Below, piece by piece: positions 12,598 through 26,518 of a DNA stretch of 64,000 bases. Every line of letters begins with the position of its first letter. Within the stretch, counting starts at the first letter, position 1. A program made the position numbers and the translations under genes. Source of the DNA: Siphlonurus alternatus (Eukaryota; Arthropoda; Insecta; Ephemeroptera; Siphlonuridae); contig OX463782.1 in the NCBI GenBank assembly GCA_949825025.1, positions 33,699,351 to 33,763,350 of the forward strand, read 5' to 3'. Under the pieces are notes generated by a model. That model ran no database searches, was not told the origin of the DNA, and saw nothing but the letters and a program-made list of their open reading frames with translations.

Positions 12598-13479
12598 GGT
12601 AAAATTGAAAAAAAAAAAAACATTATTCGTGCATACTTCGCTTTTTTTTTTTTTTTTTTATCTTGAAACTGAAACGCTTTGACGTTGCGGTAGCGATCAT
12701 CACTCACATCTGCTACAATAATTAGTGAGGAAGTGCGCGCGCATTATCATCATTGTCACATTGGCTTAGTTCACTTGAACCGTTTCTATCAATAGAACTG
12801 TCAAAATAATCTGAATATGCAGATATTCTCCCTTCGTCTTGTAATATGAATAAGGCAGTGAATTAGAAGCTAAAATGAACAATTCTAATATTACTTGTAA
12901 AGTCATAGTGACAAGCTAATTTAAATTTAGACATACAAAAGAGAAAACAAAAATCGTGCTATTTTTAAAATATATTATTATAACAGACAGAAAATATCCA
13001 TGAAAATTAATACAAAAAATTTGTTGATAACTGCGTAGGTAAAAATTAATAATAATTGCCAAAAAAAAATTTGTTACAAGAGAATTCGTTTATAGTCAGT
13101 GTCATAGGGTCACATCATTAGAATTCTTCTTTAAAAGTGACTGGCCAAGGCTGCATATTGTCATCTTCGTGGTTTGCTGCGAAGCTGCAGGGAGGGGTTC
13201 GCACGTGCGACCTTGTGCAGGAAATAAACTCTCATCTCGTACACTTTAAACATTAAGACAAGTTTATTAAACGAATGTGGTAGAATCAATGAACATGCAT
13301 CTCTTGTTCTATATCAGTAAATAATTAAAAGATAATAAACAATACAAGTGCTAAAGAAAATATGACATTTTAAGACCTGATAAATGATTAATTATAATAA
13401 TTATGAATACCTATATATATATTTACATAATTATATATGCTTGAAATTTTTATATTAAAAAAATTGAGGAATGTTAAAT
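12598..13479. other. Spacer, no gene seen
   Basis: It begins with poly-A and poly-T runs (12610-12660). A GC-richer patch lies near 13140-13220. No gene is supported. Confidence 0.5.
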
Positions 13480-13640
<161 letters not shown>

Positions 13641-16599
13641 TTATTATAATTTATTATACTTATAAAATATAAATAGTCTTACACAGTAGGTTCTAAATAT
13701 ATAGCTTGTTGTAATGTTTCAACACTTTTGGTGATCATACAAGAATATAACATGATCAAATGGAGCGTTCAGATGGTGTACGCAGCCCATTACTTTTCAT
13801 CGCGTATGTTCTTAAAACAGACCAATTACGATCTACAAGCAAGCTGGTTAAATTTAACCAGCTTGTGAACCAGGCAACTTTCTCTTTCACCCCTAGAGTC
13901 ACAAAAAAGGTCAAGTCCAACAAAAGCAGCAACAGGTGTTCAATATAAATTTTAATTCATTTCTATAGCATTTTTTATGTAATACAGATGCCACAGGTTT
14001 TAATATTATAATAAAAGACGTCACTATAAGCACATTAATGAGCCAAATGGTGAACAATAAGCAAGATGTTCTTACATTTTCTCTTCGCAACATCTCGTAC
14101 GATTGACTTGTTTATTGTTCAACTTTTTTGTAATAGACATCTGTTGACTTTTTTTTATCGTATAAATGAGTAGACAAAAGGTTTTAGCTAACGAGCGTGC
14201 TTTTTGTAATTTTTTCTCGGTACATTCTTCAGAAAATATTTAACGCCAAAAAGGGGAGTGGCTGTCAAAAACTGAACTTTCTATATTTTTAAAATACTGT
14301 CTTTTTTAAAAAAAAAAAAAAAAAAATACAAAAATAAGATTAAACTTAGCATTACCAAAGGAGGGGGGAGCCGTAACTCTTTTAAAGCATGCAGGAAAAA
14401 AAAATTGTTAAAAAAAAACGTGAAAAAATGAAAAAAATTGCTGGCCAACGAGTAATAATTTTTCGTAAAAAAATAGCATGAAGAAATTTATTTTTTTTAA
14501 CATGTGATTTAAATAGCGGGTCGTTTCACCCCTCCCCCCCCCCCCCCGATAAAGCGTGTGACAAAAAGTGCCTTGGCTAAGGTTAATAAAACTTTGCAAA
14601 TTCTATTTTAGATTTATTAAACTTAATGCAATACAAAAATAATGTAAGTCATCCATTATTATACTGCTGCAGAGTTAAAAACATAAAAGTTTAGAATTAT
14701 TATCAACATAACCGGGAAATTTGGAGCACTGTTCTTCAAAATTTCAGAATTTAAATCCTTTTTACATATTCAACATAAATTTTCATTGGGTTTCTACATC
14801 TGTGCGGTATTGTATTTTAATTTAAAGTAATTATATTTCATAATTATTAATTTGATTTTATATTGTTTATAACATGATATAGCAACATCTTGCACACACA
14901 TATTTACTCCTCTATATTTAACATGAGAGATGTTTTGTGTTGAAAGTTTCTTTAATGTAAGATAAAATCTAGATATGACATTTTCAAACGAACGCACGTT
15001 GCTTGTAATTAACGTGTTGGGCTATAGAATGCAAAAAAAATATTCGGAATTCAATTTCAAACTTGAGTTTCATACTATTAATAATTAAACACAGGATGAA
15101 AATATAATATATTGCAACAAGCAAAAAATACTTGCCCTATTTACTATTTTTATCCCTACCTACGTTACACTTAATTTAAAAAATAAAAAAAAAAAATGGT
15201 GGAATTAGGCCAAATACAATAAAAATATTTCATTCTTATATTTATTTGTTTCATTTTATTGCACAAATAAAAATAGATTGAAATGCAAGTTTTTTTTTAT
15301 TGTTTGTTGTGATTTGATTGCTCTGAAAATACTCTGATAAAATTTACAAGGATTTATTATATCTTATATAATCTTAACACTTATGAATATATGAGGTATT
15401 TAAAAAAAAAATCATATTTAATTCATAAAAAAATTTAAATTTTAAATAAAACTTTTTTCACCTTTTTGTGCAAATATTCTCCCCCATATTTAACATACAT
15501 ATCCACATATTATATGGATGGGGAATTAAATATTCTAAATATTAATTCTTATATTCTAAAGGCTAATTGTAATGAAGAGAAAGTTATATCAAAAGTGTTG
15601 TGTGTTAAATTTTATTTTAAAAAATGATAGAGCTTCATAACAAGCAGAGATATACACATGTTTATAAGGCTCCTGGATGCTACTAAATCTGTCTGCGTCA
15701 GCGCGAAGATAGCGGCGATTTGTTAGACTGGGCTGACTGGGAGAGTGCGCGCCTGCTGCAACATTGTGTATGCAATTTGCCGTGCATCAACGCTAAAACA
15801 GTTGCATAACAAGTACGGCGTATTACAACTTTTTTTTTTTTTAAACAAGCGTCTTGCATATAGAAATGAAATTATAATATATTGTCGCGTTCATAATCAA
15901 ATTTATATAATTAGAAATTGTTATATAACAATATTGAGAGCATTTTACGAACCATGCATGCATCGACGTACAGACCAATAGCCATGCCATTAGCCCACAC
16001 ATGTAGAGAGAACTTTTTTCCTTAAGCTATATATATAACTGTATACAATTAAGTAACTTTGTGCTCTTAACAATTTTAAAACTATTGAGTAAAATTTCAA
16101 TTTAAGAAAAATTTAAGAGTTATACATTTTTTATTCAATTACACAGATTTCAGAAAAGCATGTTAAAAGTAATTATAGCTAATAAGTTTGAATTGGAACT
16201 TATTGCTAGTAGGCTGCTGAATAATATAGCACTAATAACTCTTATTGAAATCGAACATAAATTTTATCACACTACTGAAAATTGATTTAAAAATATCTCA
16301 TTTACTCAAGAATTTTCATAAATACATTATCTCCACAACATAGTATGGTTGATTACAGAATAAAAAAACTTATGTACACATTTTTTTTTTTAAATAATAA
16401 CATCCCTAAACAACTTTTTAATAAACTATTCAAGCATACACTCTTTATAAAACATTTTTTTTTATTAAATATTTATAAACATTTTTTATTTTATTAATAG
16501 TACGTATATAATAAAACTTTCTTTAAAAAAGAAATATATAATATTCTCTTCATACAGAAGGGTAAGCTATACAGTAGCACGTTACATGAAAGTCTATAT
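13641..16599. other. AT-rich spacer, no gene seen
   Basis: No supported gene. There are poly-A and poly-C runs near 14310 and 14530, and a CpG-richer patch at 15660-15780 (GTCAGCGCGAAGATAGCGGC) that could be regulatory. The open frames here have no recognisable features. Confidence 0.5.
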
Positions 16600-16830
16600 T
16601 TATATCATGAGGGCCTCACAATGATAGCCATCATAATGGCCATTAGTTAGTAGAAGCAGCAGCAGGCGAGCACATCGCTTGTATATCCGGGCCACGGCGT
16701 GCCACCATCAGCAGCAACGGTGAAGCAGCAGCAGCAGCTACTATCCTCACAAAAATAACACCATGGCGTCGTCGTTGGACACGGCCGGGCATTGTGCTCT
16801 AGCCTAAATACAGAGGTGGCCAGGCAGAAG
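16600..16830. promoter_or_regulatory. CpG-rich island with CAG repeats
   Basis: A GC-rich patch in an AT-rich desert, with GCAGCAGCAG and GCAGCAGCAGCAGC runs and an in-context ATG (ACACCATGGCGTC, 16762) opening a frame of only 14 codons. It could be a 5' UTR or first exon of an unplaced gene, or an enhancer. Confidence 0.3.
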
Positions 16831-18379
16831 GAAAGAGGGGAGAATCACGTTTTATCCTTAAGTTTCTCTACTTTAATTTTAAATGATATACAGTAATTAT
16901 TAAAATATTAACTAATTTTTTAATATCGGTACTTATTTTTAAGTTATATTATTTTATTACTAAGATAGATGGTATTAGGTGATATTTGTAACTGTTACTT
17001 TTTAAATCAAATATTGTTAAACAGATAACTGAAAGTTTAATTGATTTGATTAATTTAATTCTAAGCATGTACAATTTTTCATATAATTATTTTTAATATT
17101 AATTTATTTCATATTCCACGCTATAATTAGTTGACATAAATAAAGTACCAACATAAATTACTATTGCAGCATTCAGCGTCATGTTATATGTGAATTCTGC
17201 ATACATGATACACGCAATTTAAAACTAGTGATTTACAACTTAGTTTACGTATAAGTAAAGCATGTTAAAGCTCTATATAGGCTTTAACCTAAATTATAAA
17301 CAATTTAAACATCAGTTTCTATAAGACACTTCACATTCAAAATTAAGACAACATTTTTCATAAGAAAATAAATCAAAATTATATGTTTTATTTATATTAA
17401 TAAATAATATATTATTATAGATTTAGATATAACACAAAAGGTTGATTGATTGGTTGATATTTTGGGGCAATTGACGCATTTTGGTAATGTATGCCCCTCA
17501 TAACACAAAAGGATCAGCTGATTCGAGCGAGGTCTTTAACTTTTCTTTACGGCTTTAAGGGACATATTAAAAGAGCCTTAAATTATTATTTCTTGCTGTT
17601 TGAAGATTGATGGGGTAAACACGTGTCTTGAATGACACTTTTTATTATCACTCTCACTATATTACAACAGCTATATCGATGAACACTTTATCATATTAAA
17701 ATATTTATATTAAGTGCAACAAAAATAAATAAACCAGCATCATCATCATATAGCTTTATAGTGAATTAAAATTTATATTTAAGTTTAAGTCTTACATTAT
17801 CACAAAGCATCATATAATGATCATTTATGGTAATTTTATCATATTAAAGTACCAGGAATGTATGCAATTATCTATTGTTTGAAGAGTCCCGTGTATTCCC
17901 CAATAAGGAAGAAATATCAAAGATTGAGTGGGTGAAATTTAATATTTTTCCCTATACAAGAACCTTATAAATTTCAACTACACGCAGTGATTTTGTAAAT
18001 TTTGTAGGTTTGCAGTGAAAATTAAATTTCATGCCTCTCAATTACTGATTTTTTTTTTTCCTTATTTGATTTTCTTGTGTCCCTTATTCTATTATCTAAA
18101 ATTCAGCTGAAATGTAATAAGAATCAATATATGGTTCCAAATTTTATTCTCCCTAGCTCTCCCTGTTTTTAAAATTGAAAGTGACAGACTAATTGATTGA
18201 TAAACTCTAACAAAGATGTTTAAGAAATTAAGAATATTTACTATGTTTTAACTTTTTTTACAAACCATACAGACTTTAAACTTTAAATTGTAATGAATGT
18301 TTAGAACAAGTGTTGTAAGTAATGACGTGATAGAGGCGATGAGTTGCCTGTAGAGAAACTCGTCTGTATGTGCGAAGAT

Positions 18380-18381
<2 letters not shown>
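16831..18381. other. AT-rich spacer, no gene seen
   Basis: No supported gene or repeat. Confidence 0.5.

Positions 18382-18443
<62 letters not shown>
18382..18443. repeat. (AG)n microsatellite
   Basis: About 60 bp of uninterrupted GA repeats. Three overlapping minus-strand frames rich in Ser/Leu (18248-18491) are produced by it. The sequence immediately to the right (18444-18600) is CpG-rich. Confidence 0.96.
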
Positions 18444-18603
18444 GAGTGCTGCAGGCGAGGAGCGGTGGCGTGAGGCTCCACTCCACCTCACCGCATCACG
18501 AGTAGGTGCACGAGATGTGAAGACTCGACGTTAGATAACAAGCGCTTCAAGCCTCATGACGTCATTCTGAAAAGCACTTTTTGTACAGATGAGATTGCCG
18601 CAG

Positions 18604-18770
18604 GCTCGGACTGGCCATAAGAGTTGTTGAGCGATCGCTCAGTAGGCCCCCTCGGCTGGGAGACCCCTACAACGTTAAAAGTAGGCCCCCTCAAGGGTCA
18701 AGTAGGTCCTTGATATGGGCCCGTACTCCTGTTTGCTCAGTAGGCCCTTTGAGCCCAGTCCGACCCTAGG
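18604..18770. mobile_element. Small inverted-repeat element (GTCGGACTGG ends)
   Basis: It is bounded by CTCGGACTGG at the left and CCAGTCCGAC at the right, with repeated CAGTAGGCCC inside. The size and terminal repeats suit a short non-autonomous DNA transposon. No coding capacity. Confidence 0.55.
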
Positions 18771-21700
18771 AGGTTGCTGCTTAAAACACACGCTCTAAAT
18801 AGATAAGAGAGAGTCCATCAAGCAGAGACTTCTTGTGACCCAAGAAGTTCATATTTTTAAAACATTCATATCAATTTCCTGTTGTAAAAAATATTTTTCT
18901 TAATATTTTTTTGAAGTCGGGAAATCCGGCAGGGAAATCCCCCGATATTCTTGCATGGTACTTTCAACTACCTGTCTTTCTTGTCATAATACATCGTCTT
19001 ACCGTGAATGATGTAATAGGCATATTATATATATCATATATATAATAAATAATGCGCTCCGTTTTGCTATAATATAAAATAAATAAGAGCTATGGTGAAA
19101 TGACAAGGGTACATTTTAATACAAGGTTATACAAATTTCGACCCTAGGGTAAAATTTGATGGCGGTTCTAATGGTGACCCTTAAATTTGCGACCCTTTGA
19201 CCCTTAAGGGTCAAAAGACCCTTAAATTTTTTTTTCGTGAAAAATTGCGAAATTGACATTAGCAATGTCCTTAATTAACTTTAGAGCTCTTATTTACGCA
19301 TTTTAAGGGTCGACCCTTGGGGTCTAACAGGGGTCATTTTTAAAAGTATACAAATATTTATGACAAAATTTGTCAAAAACTGTGAGGATTATGGATTAAG
19401 CATTGGCTTTAATGGATTCAGTAAGAATAATGACCCTCTAAGGGTCGACCCCTAAAATATATTACGATCTATTCCGCATATAATACTTCTAAATGCTATT
19501 AACATGCAATTTCTGAATGCTAATTCTATTAACAAAAATCTAATGTTTAAAACGTTAGTTTTTAAATGGTAAAAACAGTGATTAAATAGCAAAGACATTT
19601 AGCTATTTTTCTATATACTTTTAACGTTCAGTAAATGTTAAAAGCATGGAGGGTCTGAATACCGATTTTTTGCAGTGTACAGAATAAATTTCCTAACTTC
19701 AAAGCAAAATTATATATGATGAAAAGGCGAACAGTTTTAAATTGCTTTATTGCTCTCCCAACTTTACTAAAACCTTTAGAACAGTAATAATAGTAAGACA
19801 TATGAATGTAATAACTAAAAAGGTAAATATTGAATGGTATAAATATTGCAAAATAGGTGAAGTTACATGTAACGAGCGAGGACAGCGAAACGTTTATTTA
19901 TAAGTTATCGAACTTTATTTATCACCAAATTCTATATATAGGTGAACTCCTACTTCAAGAATAGGTTGTTTTTCATTTTATATAACAATAGTTTAAATGT
20001 TTTAAGACTTAAAAACTTAAAAGACTTTATTTGTCCAATTCTGTATGCTTATTTTCAAACAACTTCTTAATTTTTATTTATTATTTTACTCAATAAAAAG
20101 ATACATTTAAATTGCTATTTTCTATAACATATAATAGTAATATAATAATTAGGATGGGAATAACATGCAAAAGGCAAAACCTTTAAAAATTGCAAAAGTT
20201 CCCTGTAATATGTCAAAGAAAGCACCATAATACTAGAAGTGAGTGTAATTTGTGACAATTAGAAAAAAAGAACAAACAATTCTTTGCGACTACAATATTG
20301 CACCTTAAAACATCAATAATGTCACAGTAGGATTTTGTGCAAAATTGTCGTAGCAACGTTCGACACTCAAGATGTAATAATCGCGTAAGAAAATCTGCTG
20401 TCAAGTAAAGTCAGCTGGAGGCAAGGTCTTTCTGTTGAAGAGGAGCAAAGATTGAACACCGCAGAGCTTCTCGTGCATCGATCTTCATAACTACCACACA
20501 GTACTTTCTAGCGCACTGTTCAACGCAAAGTGGTGTAATCCATTGTAAAAAATATATAAAGGAACAGAAATATCGTAATAATGAACAATTTACATGACTT
20601 TTGCAATATAATGCAAATTTCATTTAAATAAATTATTTTGAAAATACGTTTTGTATAATTTTTGCGTATATACCCGATCAAAAAATTTCTAGTAAAATTA
20701 ATAATTTTTAAACCTTTCCATATATTTTTTCTCAATACTGGGAAGAAATTTAACTTAACTATTATACGATATTATAGTAAAATTTGTAAAATTAAAGACA
20801 AAGGAATTTTAATATTATTTAGCGTACTACTGTATAAATATAATATTATATTGCCTCCAATATTTTAGCCTCTAAATTTATACGCAAAGTATTTACTTGA
20901 CGCAAGCTACTCTATATATTCTTTGAGTTACGTAATGTAAAATTTGCAACATTGCCATATACAAGACAAGATGTAAATAACAAAATTCTTTGAAATAAAT
21001 CAATGTAAAGACAGCGTTGTGTGTTCTTCATTTTAAAAATTGGGGAAACATTGTAAACATGTAAAACTTGTGGATTTTTTTTTAAATGCTACCCCGGCTC
21101 CGTTTATGTCTGTGGGGGCGCTGGGGATCAAACGAGAATATATCCAATTAGCCAAACTGGGCTTTAATTTTTGAAGAGTGGTTATTAAAATATATTTACT
21201 ATGTATTTATATAATTAATTATATAGCTCAAAAATTACATTTTAAAAATTAAAATCCAAATTTTACCTCCCCCCCCCCCCAATCAAATGTAAGTGTGTCA
21301 CAAATAAACTGCTTACTTAAATTTCATGATTGTGTCTGTATGTATTTGAAAATGACCAATAAAGAATTGAATTGAAAATGAAGATTATGCAAAGGCTGTC
21401 TATAAGTAATTAAATATATCACTGGTCTTGCATATATAATATGATATAAAAAACTGACAAAAAGCTATATAGTGCACCATAAAACACAACGTAATTGAGG
21501 TGCATCACTCGTTAGCTCCAGCTGCTCAAGTAGGTGCAAATTTGTTGAGTAGAACTGAAGATGTTGAATAATAATGTCTACCAGGTCTCATTGAAATAAT
21601 GCGTTTTAATCTGTACATAGGTTTATAATAAAGTGGTATATTACGGAGTCAAACTTTAGGCTACTTTGTTCTATTTTTATTGACTTAAATCGTACAATTT

Positions 21701-22430
21701 GATGAATTTTGACTTTATTGGTTTAATGACAGAATTATGTTGACTGTTATGATGTGTTGACGTAAATTTGTTAAAAAAAAGAAAAGTTTCATTAAAATAA
21801 GAAAATAAAACTCGTGTAAAATAGAACAAACACAGTGAAAACATGGTTATGTCAATATTTGTATTTTGAGTCTTTTTTACTATTATTATGCTTACAAAAG
21901 TATATACATGCACTTTAAAGAGCGTGTAAAATTTTAACAACAAGTTTTAACATTGTTAGATAATTACTGCACAAATGAGATGTAAATCTTTTTTTAGTTT
22001 CAACCTTTGAAGTTTCAAGACTGACAGAATTGAAAAAAAAAATTGACATGGAGGTAGTGGGGACTGTAAATGACGTCACGGGTGTTAATTTACGTCCGCT
22101 GTCTTAGGTCCGAGCAGATCATCGAAAAGAGAACGAATTCCAACAGCTCGTCAAGTATCACAATAGCTTAGCTACTTTTTACGTATTTAACACGCTTAAA
22201 ATTAACAATCCTGTCTTTTTTTTTTACTATTTTCCCCTCTCTTTTTGTTTTTATTAGTAATTTTATATTAATCCTATCTTGATGGTAAAGATATCAGACT
22301 ATTATTTGCTACAAAAATTTAGCTTCATTGTACAACATAATGTAGTAGAAATTATAATGCGAAATTTCCAACTATATACACCTATATAGGTGAAACTCCC
22401 TGTTTTATTGTCCTAGCGTGTACTTCTGAT
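18771..22430. other. AT-rich spacer with GACCCT-rich patch and LINE-like tail
   Basis: No gene. At 19135-19460 the word GACCCTTA and its complement recur many times in both orientations, an irregular satellite-like patch. Near 21300-21375 a stretch ending AATGACCAATAAAGAATTGAATTG resembles a LINE 3' end. The rest is AT-rich unique sequence. Confidence 0.45.
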
Positions 22431-22620
22431 TTTGAATAGGTGGCGGCTATTTCTGCCATAGTGCTACCATGGCGAATGCTGAGACACAGCGAAGTAGCCT
22501 AGAACCATCATCAGTGGTCGACGAGGAGTGGTCGACGCAAATAGCACAGCTGAGAGAGGGAGTTAGTCCTACCTCCTTTCTTTCTCCACCAAAATTATTG
22601 CAGAATCACCTGTGATAACA
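22431..22620 (+). other. GC-richer island with 48-codon frame
   Basis: An ATG in good context (CTACCATGGCG, 22470) opens a 48-codon plus-strand frame with mixed, non-repetitive composition (starting MANAETQRSS) that ends at TGA near 22616. It may be a first exon or chance. The product is not recognised. Confidence 0.22.
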
Positions 22621-22796
22621 CTGTAATTAAATGTAGTACTACATCTGCAATGATGTAAGAATGTTCCAATAAAATTAATGAATTACAAAGAGATAATATT
22701 TTTAAATGTTAAACATGTGCAATCAGGTATGGAAATTGGAAATATAAATAAAATAATACTGAAATATGTCACTGCGTTTGATCGTAAAGGACCGTG

Positions 22797-22934
22797 TGAT
22801 TCACGAAGCAGTTTTCTAACCACGTTTAGCTTAAACACGTTTAATTAGGTGATTTAACACGTAAAAAAGGTATAGTTAAACGTGGTTAAGCTAAACGTGG
22901 TTAGAAACCTAGCTGACTAATTGCTTCGTGAATT
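22797..22934. mobile_element. Short foldback element
   Basis: ATTCACGAAGCA at the left pairs with TGCTTCGTGAAT at the right. AACCACGTTTAGCTTAA is mirrored internally as TTAAGCTAAACGTGGTT. It is a short non-coding hairpin element. Confidence 0.7.
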
Positions 22935-24027
22935 TCGCCCTTGCAAAAGATTTACAAGTATTTTATTGAGAGTTTCAAAGGGGAAAAAATTGTGTAACCG
23001 TTTGGCTACAATTATTAATGTAATTGAAATAGTCCCACTTAATATTGTCACAATTTATATACCACTATCTGCAATTTCCTTTCTTAAAAACTTGCAGTTA
23101 TGTCTGAATTTTCTTACAACAAAAATCAAACAGACATTATAATTAATACATTTTGAAACTATATTATTCGGCAACGAATATAATTTTGATTACACTATAA
23201 TTATATATATATATATATATTATATATAATTATTTCAGAGAAAGAGTTTTTATCGACAATAACCTTTTTTTTAATAATCGCATGCATTACCATGAATTGG
23301 CATAAAACATGAACGTTAATTGTATTTTTTGACATTTATTTTTAACGAAAAGTATTTTGCATAAAAGCATTTTTAGTCTCAAATGTAATTAATTTGTGAA
23401 AGTATGACTAGTTTGTTAGGATCGAAGAAGTGAAGTAAGAATGAGATTTTGAATCATCTGCAGCTCTGTTCGTAAATAAATCGATTCAATAATCAGATGT
23501 ACAGGTAACATAAGGAAAATATTTTTAATCGATTATAATCTGATTTTTGTATTTACGAACGGACTTATTATAACGCACCCTAATTAATTGCTTCATTGCA
23601 TCAATCAATTTCACGGTATTAATATTTTGAATTAATTTTCATCAACGTTATAATTAACGTGATACTATAAACAAACAAACAAACAAAAAATTCTCATTTA
23701 TAATTTATTAAAAATGTATTTTTGCAACAAACAAGTAACTAAACAGGCTCTTTTTAAATTTATATATACAGCATTATAATATTCAGCTTTTATCAATATT
23801 AGCTTTAGGCTAGTTTTTCTTCAGTTACATAAATTAGCTAGTTTATTTTAATTTTCTTCTTTATTAAAGAATCTTAGACCTTGACCTAAGCCTTGAAATG
23901 TACGAAATGATTATTAACATTGCATGCAAAGTTCTGTTAGTTTTGTATATGAGTGCTCTTTAAAACAGACAGTTTCAGTTATGTGATAATATTGATGTTA
24001 TAAGAACATAATATAAATATAAATATA
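22935..24027. other. AT-rich spacer, no gene seen
   Basis: No gene. Contains (TA)n near 23205-23232 and a partial hairpin at 23465-23575 (GTTCGTAAATA against TATTTACGAAC). Confidence 0.5.
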
Positions 24028-24485
24028 CCACACCTCCCACTATTTATATTATAAATATAAATAGTGGGAGGTGTGGCGCAGTGCGCTTGACCGGGTCTCG
24101 TCAGATCACCGAAGTCAAGCAACGCCGCGCGTGGTTAGTAGTTGGATGGGTGACCATTTTCAACAAAAACCACGTTTCCCACCCAGGGGTAAATCGTTGC
24201 GCTTTTCCACTATGTGGTTCCCCTGGCTTTGGACCATTGCACTTCCGGTTCATTGACAAAAGCTGTAGCGTCCATCCTGGCTGAGGTTTCCACGTTTCCC
24301 TCAGCCGCAGGCAAATGCCGGGATGGATTTGCAAGGCCGTGGCCGCCCCCGTTCCAGAAGTGCCCGCGAAACGCTCAAGTTAGGGTTTCGGAAGGTTCGG
24401 GGTTTCAAAGTAGTATGTAATTAGTAAATAGAAGTACCCAATAGGGTTTGATAAAAAAAAATTAAAAAAAAAATTAAAAAATAAA
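24028..24485 (+). mobile_element. 5S-rRNA-headed SINE
   Basis: From about 24080 the sequence follows 5S rRNA: GGGTCTCGTCAGATCACCGA, AAGCAACGCC, GTGGTTAG and TTGGATGGGTGACC, which are the internal polymerase III control region and downstream part. A body of about 260 bp unrelated to 5S follows, then A-rich sequence (24449-24485), the layout of a SINE3-type retroposon. The left edge has a hairpin: ACCACACCTCCCACTATTTA at 24028 pairs with TAAATAGTGGGAGGTGTGG before 24078. Frames over this stretch are not genes. Confidence 0.8.
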
Positions 24486-25019
24486 TGCAAGTACTGCATG
24501 ATGACGGTTTAAAAATAAAGTGTATGGCTATATGATGGTCTTTATATATTCTGAGAATATTAACAATTGTTGTTTTGATAAAAAGACATGCTTAATATAT
24601 TCTGAAGTTGATTTTTATTCAAATAAATAACACTTGATGATATAAAGTATATTATTCATAGTCACAAAAAAAATATAGACAAATCCAAATTAAAACACAA
24701 TGTCAGAAAAAAATAACAAACGATCTTTTCTTAGAATTTTTCTTTGTGGTACTTTTTATTTAAAATATAGCTGAGTATTTAAACAATTTTTTTCTAAAAA
24801 AGAATCTAAAAAATTTTAAATTCCAAAAATAATTTATATATATTTTTTTAAGGCAATCAGGTTATATGTCACATAAAAATATAATTATAAAAATTTAAAA
24901 GTACAGGTTGTTGAGATATTTTCATACGTTTTACTGCTAATACTATACGGCTTTTAAAACTGATTAATAGCGTGTTTTACCTCCCAGAAAGTCTGGAAGA
25001 AATTAATTTTCCTCGAATT
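24486..25019. other. AT-rich spacer, no gene seen
   Basis: No gene or clear repeat. Confidence 0.5.
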
Positions 25020-25230
25020 CTTTTTGCATGTAGGTGGTGGATGATGAAAATGTGGTCCTCTCATCACGTGGCTCATTGCAAAAGGATCGTACAATAACCA
25101 AACGTTTGAATGTCCAGGACGGCTGTCTCCGGTCTGGCAAGCTTCGAACCTTCGAACACGTGACGCAATCACCAAGATGGCCGCCATGCGAACATGCACG
25201 TGGGAATGTTTTTTTTACAACGTCGTGTAA
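25020..25230. promoter_or_regulatory. CpG-richer island, CCAAGATGGCCGCCATG
   Basis: A GC-richer patch open on both strands (plus 25034-25354, minus 25003-25287). It contains CCAAGATGGCCGCCATG, a YY1-like core, flanked by CACGTG-type sites (25159, 25199). Neither translation is recognised. A promoter or enhancer is more plausible than a coding exon. Confidence 0.3.
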
Positions 25231-25499
25231 TTTACGTAACAAGAGGATGATATTGATGAAAATATTCACTATAAGAAATATATACATTGTAAACGTTCAA
25301 GCAGCTCCCGATTTGATAAAACGCTGCTTCAAAAGAAATGAAAATTTCAAATAAAAAAAATTTCATCCCTCGAAAATAATTTTCCATATATAGTTGCGGT
25401 ACAAAATGCGAAATAACACCTGCAAAAAGAGGATGGATAATATTTAAACTGTCCGAAGATACAGATGCAAGGACATACTTGTTTTCAGAATTGTTTTAT

Positions 25500-25700
25500 T
25501 TGTTTGTTTTATTGTTATAAATGATTGTTGTTTGTTTTTTCTCTTTGTCAGTGATTTTGTATTGTTTTTTTTTATCAACATCTATGTTTATTATATATTG
25601 TTTTGCATGTTTTTGCTATATGTTATATTCTCTGACGTGATCAATGTTGTCTTGTACAACCTATATGTTCAAATAAACAAATAATAAAAAAAAAAAATTA
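25500..25700 (+). mobile_element. Probable retroelement 3' end with A tail
   Basis: A T-rich untranslated stretch ends AACCTATATGTTCAAATAAA, followed by CAAATAATAAAAAAAAAAAA. This looks like a LINE 3' UTR or processed transcript end. No coding sequence is attached. Confidence 0.4.
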
Positions 25701-26518
25701 CCTTTTTTATTATGAATGATTTAAATTAAGATTTATTGATTGAAACTTTTGTATTTTTACGTCACGAGCTCTCAGTTAACTAGATAAAAGTTATCTCCAA
25801 TAATCGAAGGTCATTCTAGATGTAGCAGCAATCCGTCTGTCTTTAAAAAACGATAACCTTATCTCGAGAAACAAGATGCAATGAAAACGATTTTTCTGAG
25901 TACAATCCTTAAATTTAACGGTTAATTTTTGCAGTTGCATTTTATGAAATGCAGTTAAAAACTATCACACAATTAGAACCATGGACCGTGGATAGTTTGC
26001 ACACCAATTTAAGGATCTTAAATTTCATAAATAATTATGAAATGCTCAAATTTTTTGTAGGCAACGTTACTGAATTTTTCCCCTCGTTTTTTACGTCACG
26101 TATTTTTGTTACATAATGCTCGTCGTAACTTCCCCCAAGTCTAAGTGAGAGCTGAAGTTTATGAGCACGCTGCAGAATTTTTACTTAACTCAAAGTTTAC
26201 ATATGATTTTTATTTGTAACATTAATATATATTAAAATTTATGTTTAAATTAAATATTAATACAGTTGGGTTAAATTATAGTTTGAAAATCTGTTTCCTG
26301 TACTTTGAAATTTTGCTTAGTGACATTTGAATAGAGCAACAAGCTTCCAGTAATTTTTTTATTTGAGTCCATTCCTATTAAAAATGATGAGTTAATCATG
26401 CTCATTTTTAATTCGGGAGATAATTAATTGCAATTGCAATATGTAACCGACCGTCATGAAAGAATTTTTCACGTTTCTCCAATAATATTATATCATGCAA
26501 AAGTTTTGATGCATTGAT
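25701..26518. other. AT-rich spacer, no gene seen
   Basis: No gene recognised. Confidence 0.5.

Noticed and set aside
18248..18491. Three Ser/Leu-rich reading frames
   Set aside because: They are produced by the (AG)n microsatellite.
25003..25354. Overlapping frames on both strands near 25.1 kb
   Set aside because: Both strands are open, neither translation is recognised, and the CpG-rich motif content suits a regulatory island better.
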